Assembly (NCBI GenBank): GCA_947502355.1
Contig: CANMZP010000004.1
Coordinates: 62,001 to 126,000, forward strand
Source: an uncultured Thalassotalea sp.
GTDB taxonomy: Bacteria > Pseudomonadota > Gammaproteobacteria > Enterobacterales > Alteromonadaceae
Reading direction: 5' to 3'
Length of the DNA stretch: 64,000 nucleotides
The notes beneath the pieces are model-generated. The model saw nothing but the letters and a program-made list of their open reading frames with translations. It had not been told where the DNA came from and made no database searches. Made by a program: the position numbers and the translations under genes. Below are positions 28,287-36,297 of the stretch, piece by piece; position 1 is the stretch's first letter, and every line of letters begins with the position of its first letter.

Positions 28287-29462
28287 ATGCCACTAAAGTC
28301 ACTGAAAATACTCGACTTTTCTACTCTTTTACCAGGGCCTTTTGCGACCATGATGCTCTCTGATATGGGCGCAGAGGTATTGCGCGTTGAAGCGCCTGGC
28401 CGTTTTGATTTAACTCGTGCTATTGAGCCCACTGATAAAGGTGGTGTGTCGTATGTGCATCAAACCTTAAACCGAAGTAAGCGCTCTATTGGCTTAAATT
28501 TAAAGTCGCCAGAAGCGGTCGAGTTGATCAAAGAGCTTATTAAAGAATATGACATTGTTGTTGAGCAATTTCGCCCGGGCGTTATGGCCAAGTTTGGCCT
28601 GGATTACAATTCGTTAAAGGACATTAACCCCAAATTAATTTACTGTTCAATTACCGGTTTTGGACAAACGGGGCCATATAAAGACCGCGCTGGTCATGAC
28701 ATTAACTACATGGCCATCTCTGGTTTAGCGAGTTATACCGGGACAAAAGAAACTGGCCCATTGCCTATTGGCGTACAAGCCGCGGATATGGGTGGCGGCT
28801 CTATGCATGCCATTGCGGGTATTTTGGCGGCAGTTATTGAGCGCAGCCAAAGCGGTGAGGGTCAGTATGTTGACATCAGTATGACCGATGCCGCATTCTC
28901 GTTAAATGCCATGGCTGGTGCAAGTGCTGTAGGTGGCGGACTTGATACGGGTTTGGAGGATTCACTGCTTAATGGTGGGTCTTTCTATAATCATTATGAA
29001 ACCAAAGATGGTCGTTACTTTTCTGTTGGTGGGCTTGAACCAGCATTTATGAAGCAGTTATGTGAAGCCATTGGTCGCCCCGATTTAATTAAAAATGGTT
29101 TAACGCATACGCCTGAAGCGCAGGTGCCTTTGATTGACGCATTAACCGTAGCTTTTAAAGAGCATGATTTTGCCCATTGGCACGAGGTTTTTTTAAATCT
29201 TGATGCTTGTGTTGAGCCAACGTTATCGGTTAAAGAGGCCGCAGAGCACCCGCAAATCCTTGAACGTGATATGGTGGTGGAGCTTCAGGGTGAGCATGGT
29301 TTAATAAACCAAATAGGTGCACCGATTAAATTTTCAAAGCATCAACCTAAATATGATTTTGTCGGTTGTCCAATTGGCACACATAATGACGAGGTTATGG
29401 CGGAATTAGGCTTTGACACAGATAAAGTGGAAGAGTTAAAGTCGAAAGGTGTTTTTGGCTAA
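28287..29462 (+). CDS. CaiB/BaiF CoA-transferase family, alpha-methylacyl-CoA racemase-like
   Basis: 391 aa of the family III CoA-transferase fold. The AMACR-type residues are present: His in AGHDINYMAISG, Asp in QAADMGGGSMHA and Glu in GGLEPAFMKQL, matching the acid/base residues of bacterial MCR, so racemisation of 2-methylacyl-CoA esters is more likely than CoA transfer. AGGAAATA precedes the ATG. It is located by the SCP2-thiolase, MFE-2-type dehydrogenase and the ligase relic, all steps of branched-chain or sterol side-chain beta-oxidation. Confidence 0.9.
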   Translation: MPLKSLKILDFSTLLPGPFATMMLSDMGAEVLRVEAPGRFDLTRAIEPTDKGGVSYVHQTLNRSKRSIGLNLKSPEAVELIKELIKEYDIVVEQFRPGVMAKFGLDYNSLKDINPKLIYCSITGFGQTGPYKDRAGHDINYMAISGLASYTGTKETGPLPIGVQAADMGGGSMHAIAGILAAVIERSQSGEGQYVDISMTDAAFSLNAMAGASAVGGGLDTGLEDSLLNGGSFYNHYETKDGRYFSVGGLEPAFMKQLCEAIGRPDLIKNGLTHTPEAQVPLIDALTVAFKEHDFAHWHEVFLNLDACVEPTLSVKEAAEHPQILERDMVVELQGEHGLINQIGAPIKFSKHQPKYDFVGCPIGTHNDEVMAELGFDTDKVEELKSKGVFG

Positions 29463-29492
29463 TCGAAAAAATTTTAAAAACAAGGGGAATAC

Positions 29493-29750
29493 ATGTTGAT
29501 TAATCTTTTAAAAGTCAGCGCAATTGGCATCTACTTATTGGCTTTTGCGTCAGTATTTGTAGAGTTTCTAGCACCGGCAAGTACCATTTTGGTGTACGTA
29601 ACTCTGGGGCTTTTTGCTGCTCACATTTTAGAATATGTGCTCGTTAAAGCAAAGTTGGAAAAACTTGAATTAGAGCAAAACCACTTTATTAATACCTTTT
29701 TATATGGTGTTCTTTACTGGTTGCCATTAATTAAAAAATCCAACACCTAG
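29493..29750 (+). CDS. Small inner-membrane protein, DUF1145-like
   Basis: 85 aa with two hydrophobic helices (about 5-25 and 30-50) and a C-terminal FINTFLYGVLYWLPLIKK segment that resembles the DUF1145 signature. Function is unknown. It follows the racemase-like gene by 30 nt, with AAGGGGAA before the ATG, so is probably cotranscribed, and ends at a strong hairpin. Confidence 0.75.
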   Translation: MLINLLKVSAIGIYLLAFASVFVEFLAPASTILVYVTLGLFAAHILEYVLVKAKLEKLELEQNHFINTFLYGVLYWLPLIKKSNT

Positions 29751-29771
29751 ACGGACGGTTTGTTACAGTTG

Positions 29772-29801
29772 AGGCCCAATAGCAGGTTTGCTATTGGGCC
29801 T
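29772..29801 (+). terminator. Terminator of the racemase-DUF1145 transcript
   Basis: A perfect 13-bp stem (AGGCCCAATAGCA and complement, 4-nt loop) followed by TTATTA; the T-run is poor but the stem is strong. Confidence 0.8.
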
Positions 29802-29846
29802 TATTACATGTTATTTTTGAGGGATAACATTTAAGAGGAAAAAAGC

Positions 29847-30419
29847 ATGCCAAAGGCAAGTGACGTTAAAAAAAATACCGCGATTGAATTTAACGACGGT
29901 GTATACATTATTCGAGATATTGAGCGCAGTGTACCGCAAGGTCGTGCTGGTGGTAGTTTGTACCGCATGCGTATGTACGACGTAGTATCTGGACTAAAAG
30001 TCGATCACACTTTCAAAGACAGTGATATGGTGACTTTAGCCGACTTAATTCGTCGTAAAGTAATGTTTTCATACATTGATGGTGACGAATATGTGTTTAT
30101 GGATGATGAAGATTACACACCATACAACTTGAACAAAGACAGCATTGCTGATCAGGTTATGTTTGTCGATGAAAACACCCAAGGTATGCAAGCCATTTTA
30201 ATTGATGGCAATGCGGTAGGCTTAGATATGCCAGCAAGCGTTGAATTAGAAGTGGTTGAAACTGACCCGTCAATTAAAGGTGCTTCGGCGACATCACGTA
30301 CGAAACCTGCGATTTTATCTACGGGCATTAGTATTCAAGTGCCAGAGTATATCTCGGCAGGTGAGCGCATTAAAATCAACACCGAAGAGCGCAAGTTTAT
30401 TAGTCGCGCAGACAAGTAA
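29847..30419 (+). CDS. efpL: Elongation factor P-like protein EfpL (YeiP)
   Basis: EF-P paralogue of Enterobacterales, Vibrionales and Alteromonadales that relieves ribosome stalling, including at polyproline stretches. 190 aa with three OB/KOW domains. The tip loop that reaches the peptidyl-transferase centre reads [10 protein letters not shown] with Arg33, the unmodified residue at the same position as in E. coli EfpL, instead of the lysine of true EF-P. Conserved SYVDGNEYVFMD-type and DYTPYNL segments, and [16 protein letters not shown] in domain III, confirm the family. AGAGGAAAA precedes the ATG. Confidence 0.96.
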   Translation: MPKASDVKKNTAIEFNDGVYIIRDIERSVPQGRAGGSLYRMRMYDVVSGLKVDHTFKDSDMVTLADLIRRKVMFSYIDGDEYVFMDDEDYTPYNLNKDSIADQVMFVDENTQGMQAILIDGNAVGLDMPASVELEVVETDPSIKGASATSRTKPAILSTGISIQVPEYISAGERIKINTEERKFISRADK

Positions 30420-30440
30420 ACACAGATTTAACTGTCGAAG

Positions 30441-30470
30441 AAAAAACCAACTAACTCAGTTGGTTTTTTT
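30441..30470 (+). terminator. Terminator of efpL
   Basis: AAAACCAACT/AGTTGGTTTT stem (5-nt loop) followed by a T-run; the downstream 52-bp array starts directly after it. Confidence 0.93.
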
Positions 30471-30742
30471 ATACATGGACGTATTTATCCTGCGATCACA
30501 GGGAGGTGAAGGAGCAGGGTTTATACATGGACGTATTTATCCTGCGATCACAGGGAGGTGAAGGAGCAGGGTTTATACATGGAGGTATTTATCCTGCGAT
30601 CACATGGAGGTGAATGAGTAGGGTTTATACATGGAGGTATTTATCCTGCGATCACATGGAGGTGAATGAGTAGGGTTTATACATGGAGATATTTATCCTG
30701 CGATCACATGGAGGTGAATGAGTAGGGCTTATACATGGACGT
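30471..30742 (+). repeat. 52-bp tandem array, five full copies plus a partial sixth
   Basis: Units begin at 30471, 30523, 30575, 30627 and 30679, with a 12-bp partial copy at 30731; the period is exactly 52. Units 1-2 are identical and units 3-4 are identical, while unit 5 differs slightly. Each unit starts ATACATGGA, contains CCTGCGATCACAGG (or ..CATGG) and then the Shine-Dalgarno-like GGAGGTGA. In units 3-5 the ATG opens a 12-codon frame (ME(V/I)FILRSHGGE, stop). Two short inverted repeats lie in each unit (ATAC…GTAT; CCTG…CAGG, the latter in units 1-2). The array fills the gap between the efpL terminator and the MBL gene, whose own start context (AATACATGG) resembles the unit start. Confidence 0.95.
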
Positions 30743-30793
30743 GAAAGAACGGGGCTTAAACAAGCTTATCTTTATCACGAAAGGGACTAATAC

Positions 30794-31699
30794 ATGGCAG
30801 ATTTAAGCCAATCATTAATAGAACATGATTTGACCCCCGGTAAGGTTGTCCAAATTAGTCCTTTAGTGCGCAGAATTACCGCGAATAATGCCAGCATATA
30901 TACCGGACCTGGTACCAATACCTATTTGATAGGCACAGATAAAATTGCGGTTATCGATCCCGGTCCCGCAGATGATAAAGCGCACATTGAAGCAATACTT
31001 TCAGCCTGTGATGGCAAAATATATTGGCTCCTTGCTACCCATACTCATATCGACCATTCTCCGGCAATTGCTGAATTAGCCGAACACACGGGTGCTGAGC
31101 TTATCGGCATAAAAAGAAAGCCAGTTGATGAGTTTTTAGACGCAAATTTTAACCCGGACAATGACTTTGCCGATGGGCAAACGATCCATTGTGATGAATT
31201 TTCCGTTCGTGCTATTGCCACACCTGGGCATGTCGATAATCACCTATGTTTCTTACTAGAAAATGAAATGATGTTGTTTTCAGGCGATCATATCATGCAA
31301 GGTGCTACGGTCGTCATAGTTACCCCACACGGTGGTTGCATGTCAGATTATATGGCTTCGGTTGCCAAATTAATTGATAAAGGCATTAACTATATTGCCC
31401 CAGCACATGGGCATATTATGGATGAAGCCGATGCCGCCTTAAGCGATTTATATCAGCATCGTTTAAAGCAAGAGCAAAAAATATTACGCACCATTCGGCT
31501 GCTTAAAAAAGCCTCCTTAAAAGAGTTAGCCCAACAAGTGTATCCTAATGTGGATATTGAACTAAATACCGGAGCGCAAATCATCTTATGGTCACATTTG
31601 GAAAAATTAGGCCGAGAGGGTTTTACCAGGCGAGCCAATCCTGAGTTTAACATTAAGCCTGATAATTTTACCGAGGATGTTTGGTTAGCGATTGGGTAA
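30794..31699 (+). CDS. MBL-fold metallo-hydrolase (LACTB2/glyoxalase II-like)
   Basis: 301 aa. The metal-binding motif is THTHIDHS (HxHxDH), with further ligands in TPGHVDNH, SGDHIMQGA and PAHGH. A C-terminal winged-helix-like region (about 225-290) is typical of LACTB2-type members, some of which are ribonucleases while others act on thioesters; this one cannot be assigned further. An AAAGGGA site precedes the ATG. The 52-bp array lies just upstream and could affect its expression. It converges on the alcohol dehydrogenase gene. Confidence 0.92.
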   Translation: MADLSQSLIEHDLTPGKVVQISPLVRRITANNASIYTGPGTNTYLIGTDKIAVIDPGPADDKAHIEAILSACDGKIYWLLATHTHIDHSPAIAELAEHTGAELIGIKRKPVDEFLDANFNPDNDFADGQTIHCDEFSVRAIATPGHVDNHLCFLLENEMMLFSGDHIMQGATVVIVTPHGGCMSDYMASVAKLIDKGINYIAPAHGHIMDEADAALSDLYQHRLKQEQKILRTIRLLKKASLKELAQQVYPNVDIELNTGAQIILWSHLEKLGREGFTRRANPEFNIKPDNFTEDVWLAIG

Positions 31700-31767
31700 C
31701 TATTGTGTAGTTTATATTGCCCTGTTTATATTGCGTAGCTTACTCCGGCTCATTAATGGCTTTGGTA

Positions 31768-31798
31768 TTAGGAGGCCCCGGCCTTCGGGAACTCCTAA
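31768..31798. terminator. Hairpin between convergent MBL and alcohol dehydrogenase genes
   Basis: TTAGGAG/CTCCTAA outer stem with an inner CCCG/CGGG stem. It has no T-run on either strand, so a terminator role is only suggested by its position between convergent stops. Confidence 0.45.
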
Positions 31799-31819
31799 CG
31801 TGTTCTGTAGGTATATTTA

Positions 31820-32968
31820 CTAAGCAACCGCTTGCGCTAAAATTTCGCGACACTGTGCTAAACCAATGGCCTGATTTTCACCAAGTTGAGTCATGCCATG
31901 CTTTTCGAGCTGGCCAATAACTTTATCAATGGCGGCATCTTTACCTTCGTTATGTTCAGTAAGCTTAGTCGCCACATTTAAGCTGTGGTAAAAAGCTTCA
32001 ATCGCATCAATGGTGTTAGTCGCTAAATCGACAGATTCACTAAGATTGAATACATTGCGCCCCATTTGCTCTAATTTTGCTTGTTTATAAGCTAATTGGT
32101 TGCGTAATAAGGATGGTTGCACAATCGCTAATGAGCGTGCGTGATCAACACCGTAAAGAGCTGTTAACTCATGGCCAATCATATGTGTCGCCCAATCATG
32201 CGCTACGCCTGAACCAATCAAGCCATTGAGTGCTTGGTTCGCTGTCCACATTAGGTTGGCGCGCCATTGATCGTTATCGCGATTATCATAGTCTTTGGCC
32301 AGTACCAGTAATGATTTTAATAGTGCTTCGGCGTAGCCATCTTGTACCAAATTACCGGCAGGACTCGTGATGTATTGTTCACAAACATGAACCCATGCAT
32401 CGACCAAACCGTTAATGAGTTGTCTTTCTGGTAAAGTCTTCATGACATCTGGGTCCATAACCGCAAACTTTGGCTGTACTAGCGGGTTAAGAAATGCCAA
32501 TTTATCTTGAGTTTCAGCTTTGGTCACTACCGAGCCTGAATTAGATTCTGAACCCGTAGCAGGTAACGTTAATATGGCTCCGATTGGGATGGCGTCTTTA
32601 ATTTGGTGCTTTCCTGTTGGAATATCCCAACCATCACCGTCATATTTTGCCGCTGCGGCTACGTATTTTGAGCCATCAATTACCGAGCCCCCACCAACGG
32701 CCAGAATAAAATCTATGTTGTCTTCTTTACAAATAGCCACCGCTTGATTGAGTGTTTCTACCGTAGGGTTTGGTTCGACACCTGAAAATTCTTGCCATTG
32801 ATATTCGGTTAGAGCAGCGCTTAGTTGGTCATATACACCATTGCGTTTGATTGAGCCACCACCATAAATCACCAATACATTGCTGTAGGCTGGGATAAGA
32901 GTCTTAATGCTGTCAATTTGACCTTGGCCGAATTGAATTAGAGTCGGGTTTACGTAACTGAATTTCAT
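31820..32968 (-). CDS. Iron-containing alcohol/aldehyde dehydrogenase, YqhD-like
   Basis: Type III dehydrogenase of 382 aa, close in pattern to NADPH-dependent YqhD: GGGSIKRNGVYDQ, the EFSGVEPNPT segment, the nucleotide motif AVGGGSVIDGSK, and metal ligands in the DAWVHVCEQY and GHELTALYGVDHARSL segments. Such enzymes reduce a broad range of aldehydes. The Gly-rich cofactor loop GGGSxxDGSK supports NADPH use. Monocistronic; the ATG at 32968 follows a GAGGGATTTCC site. Confidence 0.93.
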   Translation of the reverse strand: MKFSYVNPTLIQFGQGQIDSIKTLIPAYSNVLVIYGGGSIKRNGVYDQLSAALTEYQWQEFSGVEPNPTVETLNQAVAICKEDNIDFILAVGGGSVIDGSKYVAAAAKYDGDGWDIPTGKHQIKDAIPIGAILTLPATGSESNSGSVVTKAETQDKLAFLNPLVQPKFAVMDPDVMKTLPERQLINGLVDAWVHVCEQYITSPAGNLVQDGYAEALLKSLLVLAKDYDNRDNDQWRANLMWTANQALNGLIGSGVAHDWATHMIGHELTALYGVDHARSLAIVQPSLLRNQLAYKQAKLEQMGRNVFNLSESVDLATNTIDAIEAFYHSLNVATKLTEHNEGKDAAIDKVIGQLEKHGMTQLGENQAIGLAQCREILAQAVA

Positions 32969-33165
32969 GGAAATCCCTCAAGTGGATAAAATTTGTTTGA
33001 ATCTCTTAAATGGGGATAGTTCAGAAAATTTAAAGGTTATTACCTATGCTTTAATTGTAACAAAACTATTCATAACGTATTTGCGATAATTGGTTAACAT
33101 CTTGAATCTTGTTTTCGGAACATTTAAGGTGGGGTATAACAACAAGTTTATTGAGCAGAAATCCT

Positions 33166-33771
33166 ATGAATAAACAGCAGCATGTGAGTTCTTTAGCGAA
33201 ATCGAGCGCGCAATCCGGTTTTACCTTGATTGAAATGATCATTGTGGTGGTTATTCTGGCGGTATTAGGTGCCGTTTCTGCTCCCAAGTTTTTAGATATT
33301 TCCAAAGATGCTGACAAAGCGATTATGAAAGCCCATTTGGCTAGCTTGATTGCCGCGACCGGACAGGTAAAACTTCAAGTGGCTCTGCATTCTGATAAAT
33401 TTATCGGTAATCGCCAAAATCGATTTGAATTAAGTAATGGCCAAGTCATCCGTATGCGTGGTGGCTTCCCAGAGGGACGCTGGAATAACACGTTTCAATA
33501 TCTTGTCGACTTTTCGAGTACGGATCGCATTACCAGTAATAACTGTGATAGCGACACCTTTGATTGGTGTGTGAGGGAAAGAAACCTAGGGTGGTTTAAC
33601 CGCGAGGTTTTGGACACCAATGAGTCGCGGGGCAGGGGCTTTCTGATTGTGCCAACCGGTTATAACATTAATCAAAGTCAGTGTTATGTTTATTACTTTA
33701 ACCCGAATGCTGTGCGGCCGAGTGACCAGTCCAAAGAACCGATAATTGGCATGGACACAAGCGGTTGTTAA
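33166..33771 (+). CDS. Type IV prepilin-like protein (MSHA-type pilin)
   Basis: 201 aa from the ATG at 33166. The prepilin peptidase site is SG|FTLIEMIIVVVILAVLG, with an 18-residue leader and Glu5 of the mature protein, followed by the hydrophobic assembly helix. The C-terminal half has a Cys pair typical of a pilin D-region (YNINQSQCYVYYF … TSGC). It resembles MshA-type pilins, but no pilus assembly gene is nearby, so it depends on machinery elsewhere. An in-frame start at 33109 would give an atypically long leader. Confidence 0.88.
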   Translation: MNKQQHVSSLAKSSAQSGFTLIEMIIVVVILAVLGAVSAPKFLDISKDADKAIMKAHLASLIAATGQVKLQVALHSDKFIGNRQNRFELSNGQVIRMRGGFPEGRWNNTFQYLVDFSSTDRITSNNCDSDTFDWCVRERNLGWFNREVLDTNESRGRGFLIVPTGYNINQSQCYVYYFNPNAVRPSDQSKEPIIGMDTSGC

Positions 33772-33804
33772 TCCGTTAACAACCAATTGGTTTAAAAGGC
33801 CGTA

Positions 33805-34860
33805 TTAAGACTTTTCATCGTCAATATCTTGTTTGTTCGCCCGCAGTCGGTCTCTATACTTACCTCTGGCGAGCTCTTGCATGTCGGTTACTTTATCGCT
33901 TTCATCGACAATTTCTCGACCGAGTAAGGTTTCTATGGCATCTTCAAGGGTAACCACCCCCGATGTTTGGCCGTATTCATCTTCAACCAAAAATAAGTGC
34001 ATATGGTGTTTAATAAACATATCAAGCAGCTTTTGCACGGGTAATTTTTCCGAGACCCTAATTAAAGATAAAGAAAAGTTGCTAATCGGTTCGTTGCCTT
34101 TACCTGCACGTTCGGCGGCAAATAAGTCACCTTTAATGACTTTTCCACGAATATCATCAATGTTATTACCGTAAATAGGCATACGAGTAAACTGACTGGT
34201 TACCGGGTGGTTTAGGGCTTCGGTTACCGTCATATCTGCTTGCAGCATATGAACCACGGTTCTTGGTGTATACACTTGCTCGGTCGTCAAACTGCGCAAA
34301 TTCAGCATGTTAGATAAATACTCATTCTCTTGCGAGATCAAGTTACCATCTTTATGACCAAGAGAGGCTAAGGCGATGATTTCTTCCCGAGTGATTTCAT
34401 TTTCTTTGCCTTTTTTAAATAAACGCGTGATCCGAGTAGATACCCAAACCAATGGATAAACGATTTTTACCAACCAAGAAATAATATGCGCAGAAGGTAT
34501 CGCTAAAGGACGCCAGAACGTTGCGCCTAACGTTTTAGGAATAATTTCAGAAAGGTATAAAATCGCTAACGTCAATAAAACCGCGATAAGGGTTTCCCAT
34601 TTCTCGCCAAATAATCGAACGGCTTGTGAACCAACACCTGCGGCCCCCATCGTATGAGCAAATGTATTTAAAATGAGGATACTGGAAATCGATTGATCAA
34701 GTCGGCTCTTTACCCCTGCAAGCACGGTTGCTGAATGTGGCTTTTCGTTTTGCAGTTGCTCAACATAACTCGGGGTGATGGATAATAAAACGGCTTCTAG
34801 TACGGAACATAAAAATGATACGCCAATGGCAATAAACAGATAGATAAATAATAGGGTCAT
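33805..34860 (-). CDS. CNNM (DUF21) and CBS-pair membrane protein, hemolysin/CorC-like
   Basis: 351 aa. The N-terminal DUF21 transmembrane domain has about four membrane segments (LFIYLFIAIGVSFLCSVLEAVLLS… to residue ~150), followed by a tandem CBS pair (MPIYGNNIDDIRGKVIKGDL; LVEDEYGQTSGVVTLEDAIETLLGREIVDE). The C-terminal CorC_HlyC transporter-associated domain is missing, as in short members. The family is linked to magnesium/cobalt efflux or resistance. Divergent from the monooxygenase gene. Confidence 0.92.
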   Translation of the reverse strand: MTLLFIYLFIAIGVSFLCSVLEAVLLSITPSYVEQLQNEKPHSATVLAGVKSRLDQSISSILILNTFAHTMGAAGVGSQAVRLFGEKWETLIAVLLTLAILYLSEIIPKTLGATFWRPLAIPSAHIISWLVKIVYPLVWVSTRITRLFKKGKENEITREEIIALASLGHKDGNLISQENEYLSNMLNLRSLTTEQVYTPRTVVHMLQADMTVTEALNHPVTSQFTRMPIYGNNIDDIRGKVIKGDLFAAERAGKGNEPISNFSLSLIRVSEKLPVQKLLDMFIKHHMHLFLVEDEYGQTSGVVTLEDAIETLLGREIVDESDKVTDMQELARGKYRDRLRANKQDIDDEKS

Positions 34861-35146
34861 TAGTTTGTGGGGATTCCTCGGTTACTTTGTTAATAATAGC
34901 TTGTCTTGATTAACATTGGCTTAATTGCCTTACCTTTTAATCAGACATGAATTATAGCTAAATTGTTCATTCTATTATTTTAATTGGGATATTAAGGCCA
35001 TTATACAAGGGCTTTCTGCATTGAATGGGCTTATTATCAATAAAAAATTGATAGTGATTATATTTTCCAAGTATTTATTAATTTTTTACAAAAGCTATCA
35101 TTATGATATTGATTTAAAACCCGATTAGAAAAGTTAAGGGAGCTTC

Positions 35147-35437
35147 ATGACAACATTAACCATTGTAGCCAACATCATTGCAAAAGCACCAAAACGTGAA
35201 TTGGTTAAAGCCGAATTACTGAAATTAATCCGCGCAACGCGTGCCGAAGCGGGTTGCATCAACTATGATTTACATCAGGATAATGACAACCCAAACCACT
35301 TTATGTTTTATGAAAATTGGCAGTCGCGAGCACTGTGGCGTACTCATATGGAGAGTGAGCATGTAGGAGCTTATGCGCAAGCGACAAAAGACTGTGTTGA
35401 ACAATTTAGTTTAAATGAAATGACCGCTATCGATTGA
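35147..35437 (+). CDS. Antibiotic biosynthesis monooxygenase (ABM) fold protein
   Basis: 96 aa, ferredoxin-like fold of the YgiN/ABM family: TIVANIIAKAPKRELVKAELL at the N-terminus, the EAGCINYDLHQDN segment with the conserved Gly-Cys-Xaa-Xaa-Tyr, FMFYENWQSRALWRTHMES in the middle. Relatives are quinol monooxygenases or heme-degrading enzymes. GGGAGC precedes the ATG. It is 63 nt ahead of a nitroreductase gene, and quinone or nitroaromatic redox chemistry may link the pair. Confidence 0.92.
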   Translation: MTTLTIVANIIAKAPKRELVKAELLKLIRATRAEAGCINYDLHQDNDNPNHFMFYENWQSRALWRTHMESEHVGAYAQATKDCVEQFSLNEMTAID

Positions 35438-35500
35438 GCGCTTTTAGTGTATTAACTGAGTGCATCAACAGAAATACCGTAACCTATAGAGAAGACAGAT

Positions 35501-36157
35501 ATGACTCATCCAATTATCAAAGATTTGCAAAGCCGCTACACCTCAAAGCGTTATGATCCAAGTAAACGCATCCCACAAGCAGATATGGATGTGATTTATG
35601 AAGCCCTAAGGTTATCGGCCTCATCCATTAATTCCCAGCCGTGGAAATTTATCATTATTGAAAGTGATGAAGCGAAACAACGCATGCATGACTCATATGC
35701 CAAAATGCACCAGTTTAATCAACCACACATTAAAGCAGCATCGCATACGATTTTGTTTGCCCATAACCCAAGTTATAAACGTGAAAATTATGGTGCGGTG
35801 ATTGACCAAATGATCCGTGACGGTCGTGCTAAGCCAGAAGAGCGCGATGCCATGTTTGGTGCGTTCGCTTTTGTTGATCTTAATACCGACGATAATGGTG
35901 ATAACTCGGCATGGACTCGTTCACAAACCTATCTTGCATTAGGCAATATCTTGCATACGTTAGCGCGTCTAGGTATTGATTCCACGACGATGGAAGGCGT
36001 AGATAGTGATTTAATTGGTAATATTTTTGCTGATGAGTTGCAAGGTCATGTGTGTTCGGTGGCCTTGGCCATGGGTTATCACATGCCAGATGAAGACTAT
36101 AACGCCAGTTTACCTAAATCACGTTTGCCGATGGATGATGTGGTTAAGGTTCTCTAG
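35501..36157 (+). CDS. NfsB-like NAD(P)H nitroreductase
   Basis: 218 aa, FMN-binding nitroreductase close to NfsB/dihydropteridine-reductase types: YTSKRYDPSKRI at the N-terminus, the FMN segment LRLSASSINSQPWKFIII, and the MEGVDSDLIGNIF and VALAMGYHMPDEDY segments. Distinct from the shorter nitroreductase at 21290-21961, which lacks these NfsB features. Probably cotranscribed with the ABM gene and ended by a strong terminator. Confidence 0.93.
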   Translation: MTHPIIKDLQSRYTSKRYDPSKRIPQADMDVIYEALRLSASSINSQPWKFIIIESDEAKQRMHDSYAKMHQFNQPHIKAASHTILFAHNPSYKRENYGAVIDQMIRDGRAKPEERDAMFGAFAFVDLNTDDNGDNSAWTRSQTYLALGNILHTLARLGIDSTTMEGVDSDLIGNIFADELQGHVCSVALAMGYHMPDEDYNASLPKSRLPMDDVVKVL

Positions 36158-36187
36158 TATTTGTTTTTAAGTGAACCAAACATGTTG

Positions 36188-36214
36188 AAGCCAATGTTCT
36201 AATTGGCTTTTTTA
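36188..36214 (+). terminator. Terminator of the ABM-nitroreductase operon
   Basis: AAGCCAAT/ATTGGCTT stem, 6-nt loop, followed by a T-run, 31 nt past the stop. Confidence 0.9.
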
Positions 36215-36297
36215 TTTTCCTATAATTATCAATAACCACTCATTTCTGCTTATAATTTAAGCTATTAGAAAAGTTAATAGTAATAAGAAAGGCAAAA

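Noticed and set aside
30256-30561. 101-aa ORF overlapping efpL and the repeat array
   Set aside because: It lies in a shifted frame of efpL and runs into the first repeat units; this is a consequence of the array being open in that frame.
30471-30742. CRISPR array
   Set aside because: The 52-bp units are directly contiguous, without unique spacers, and no cas genes are present.
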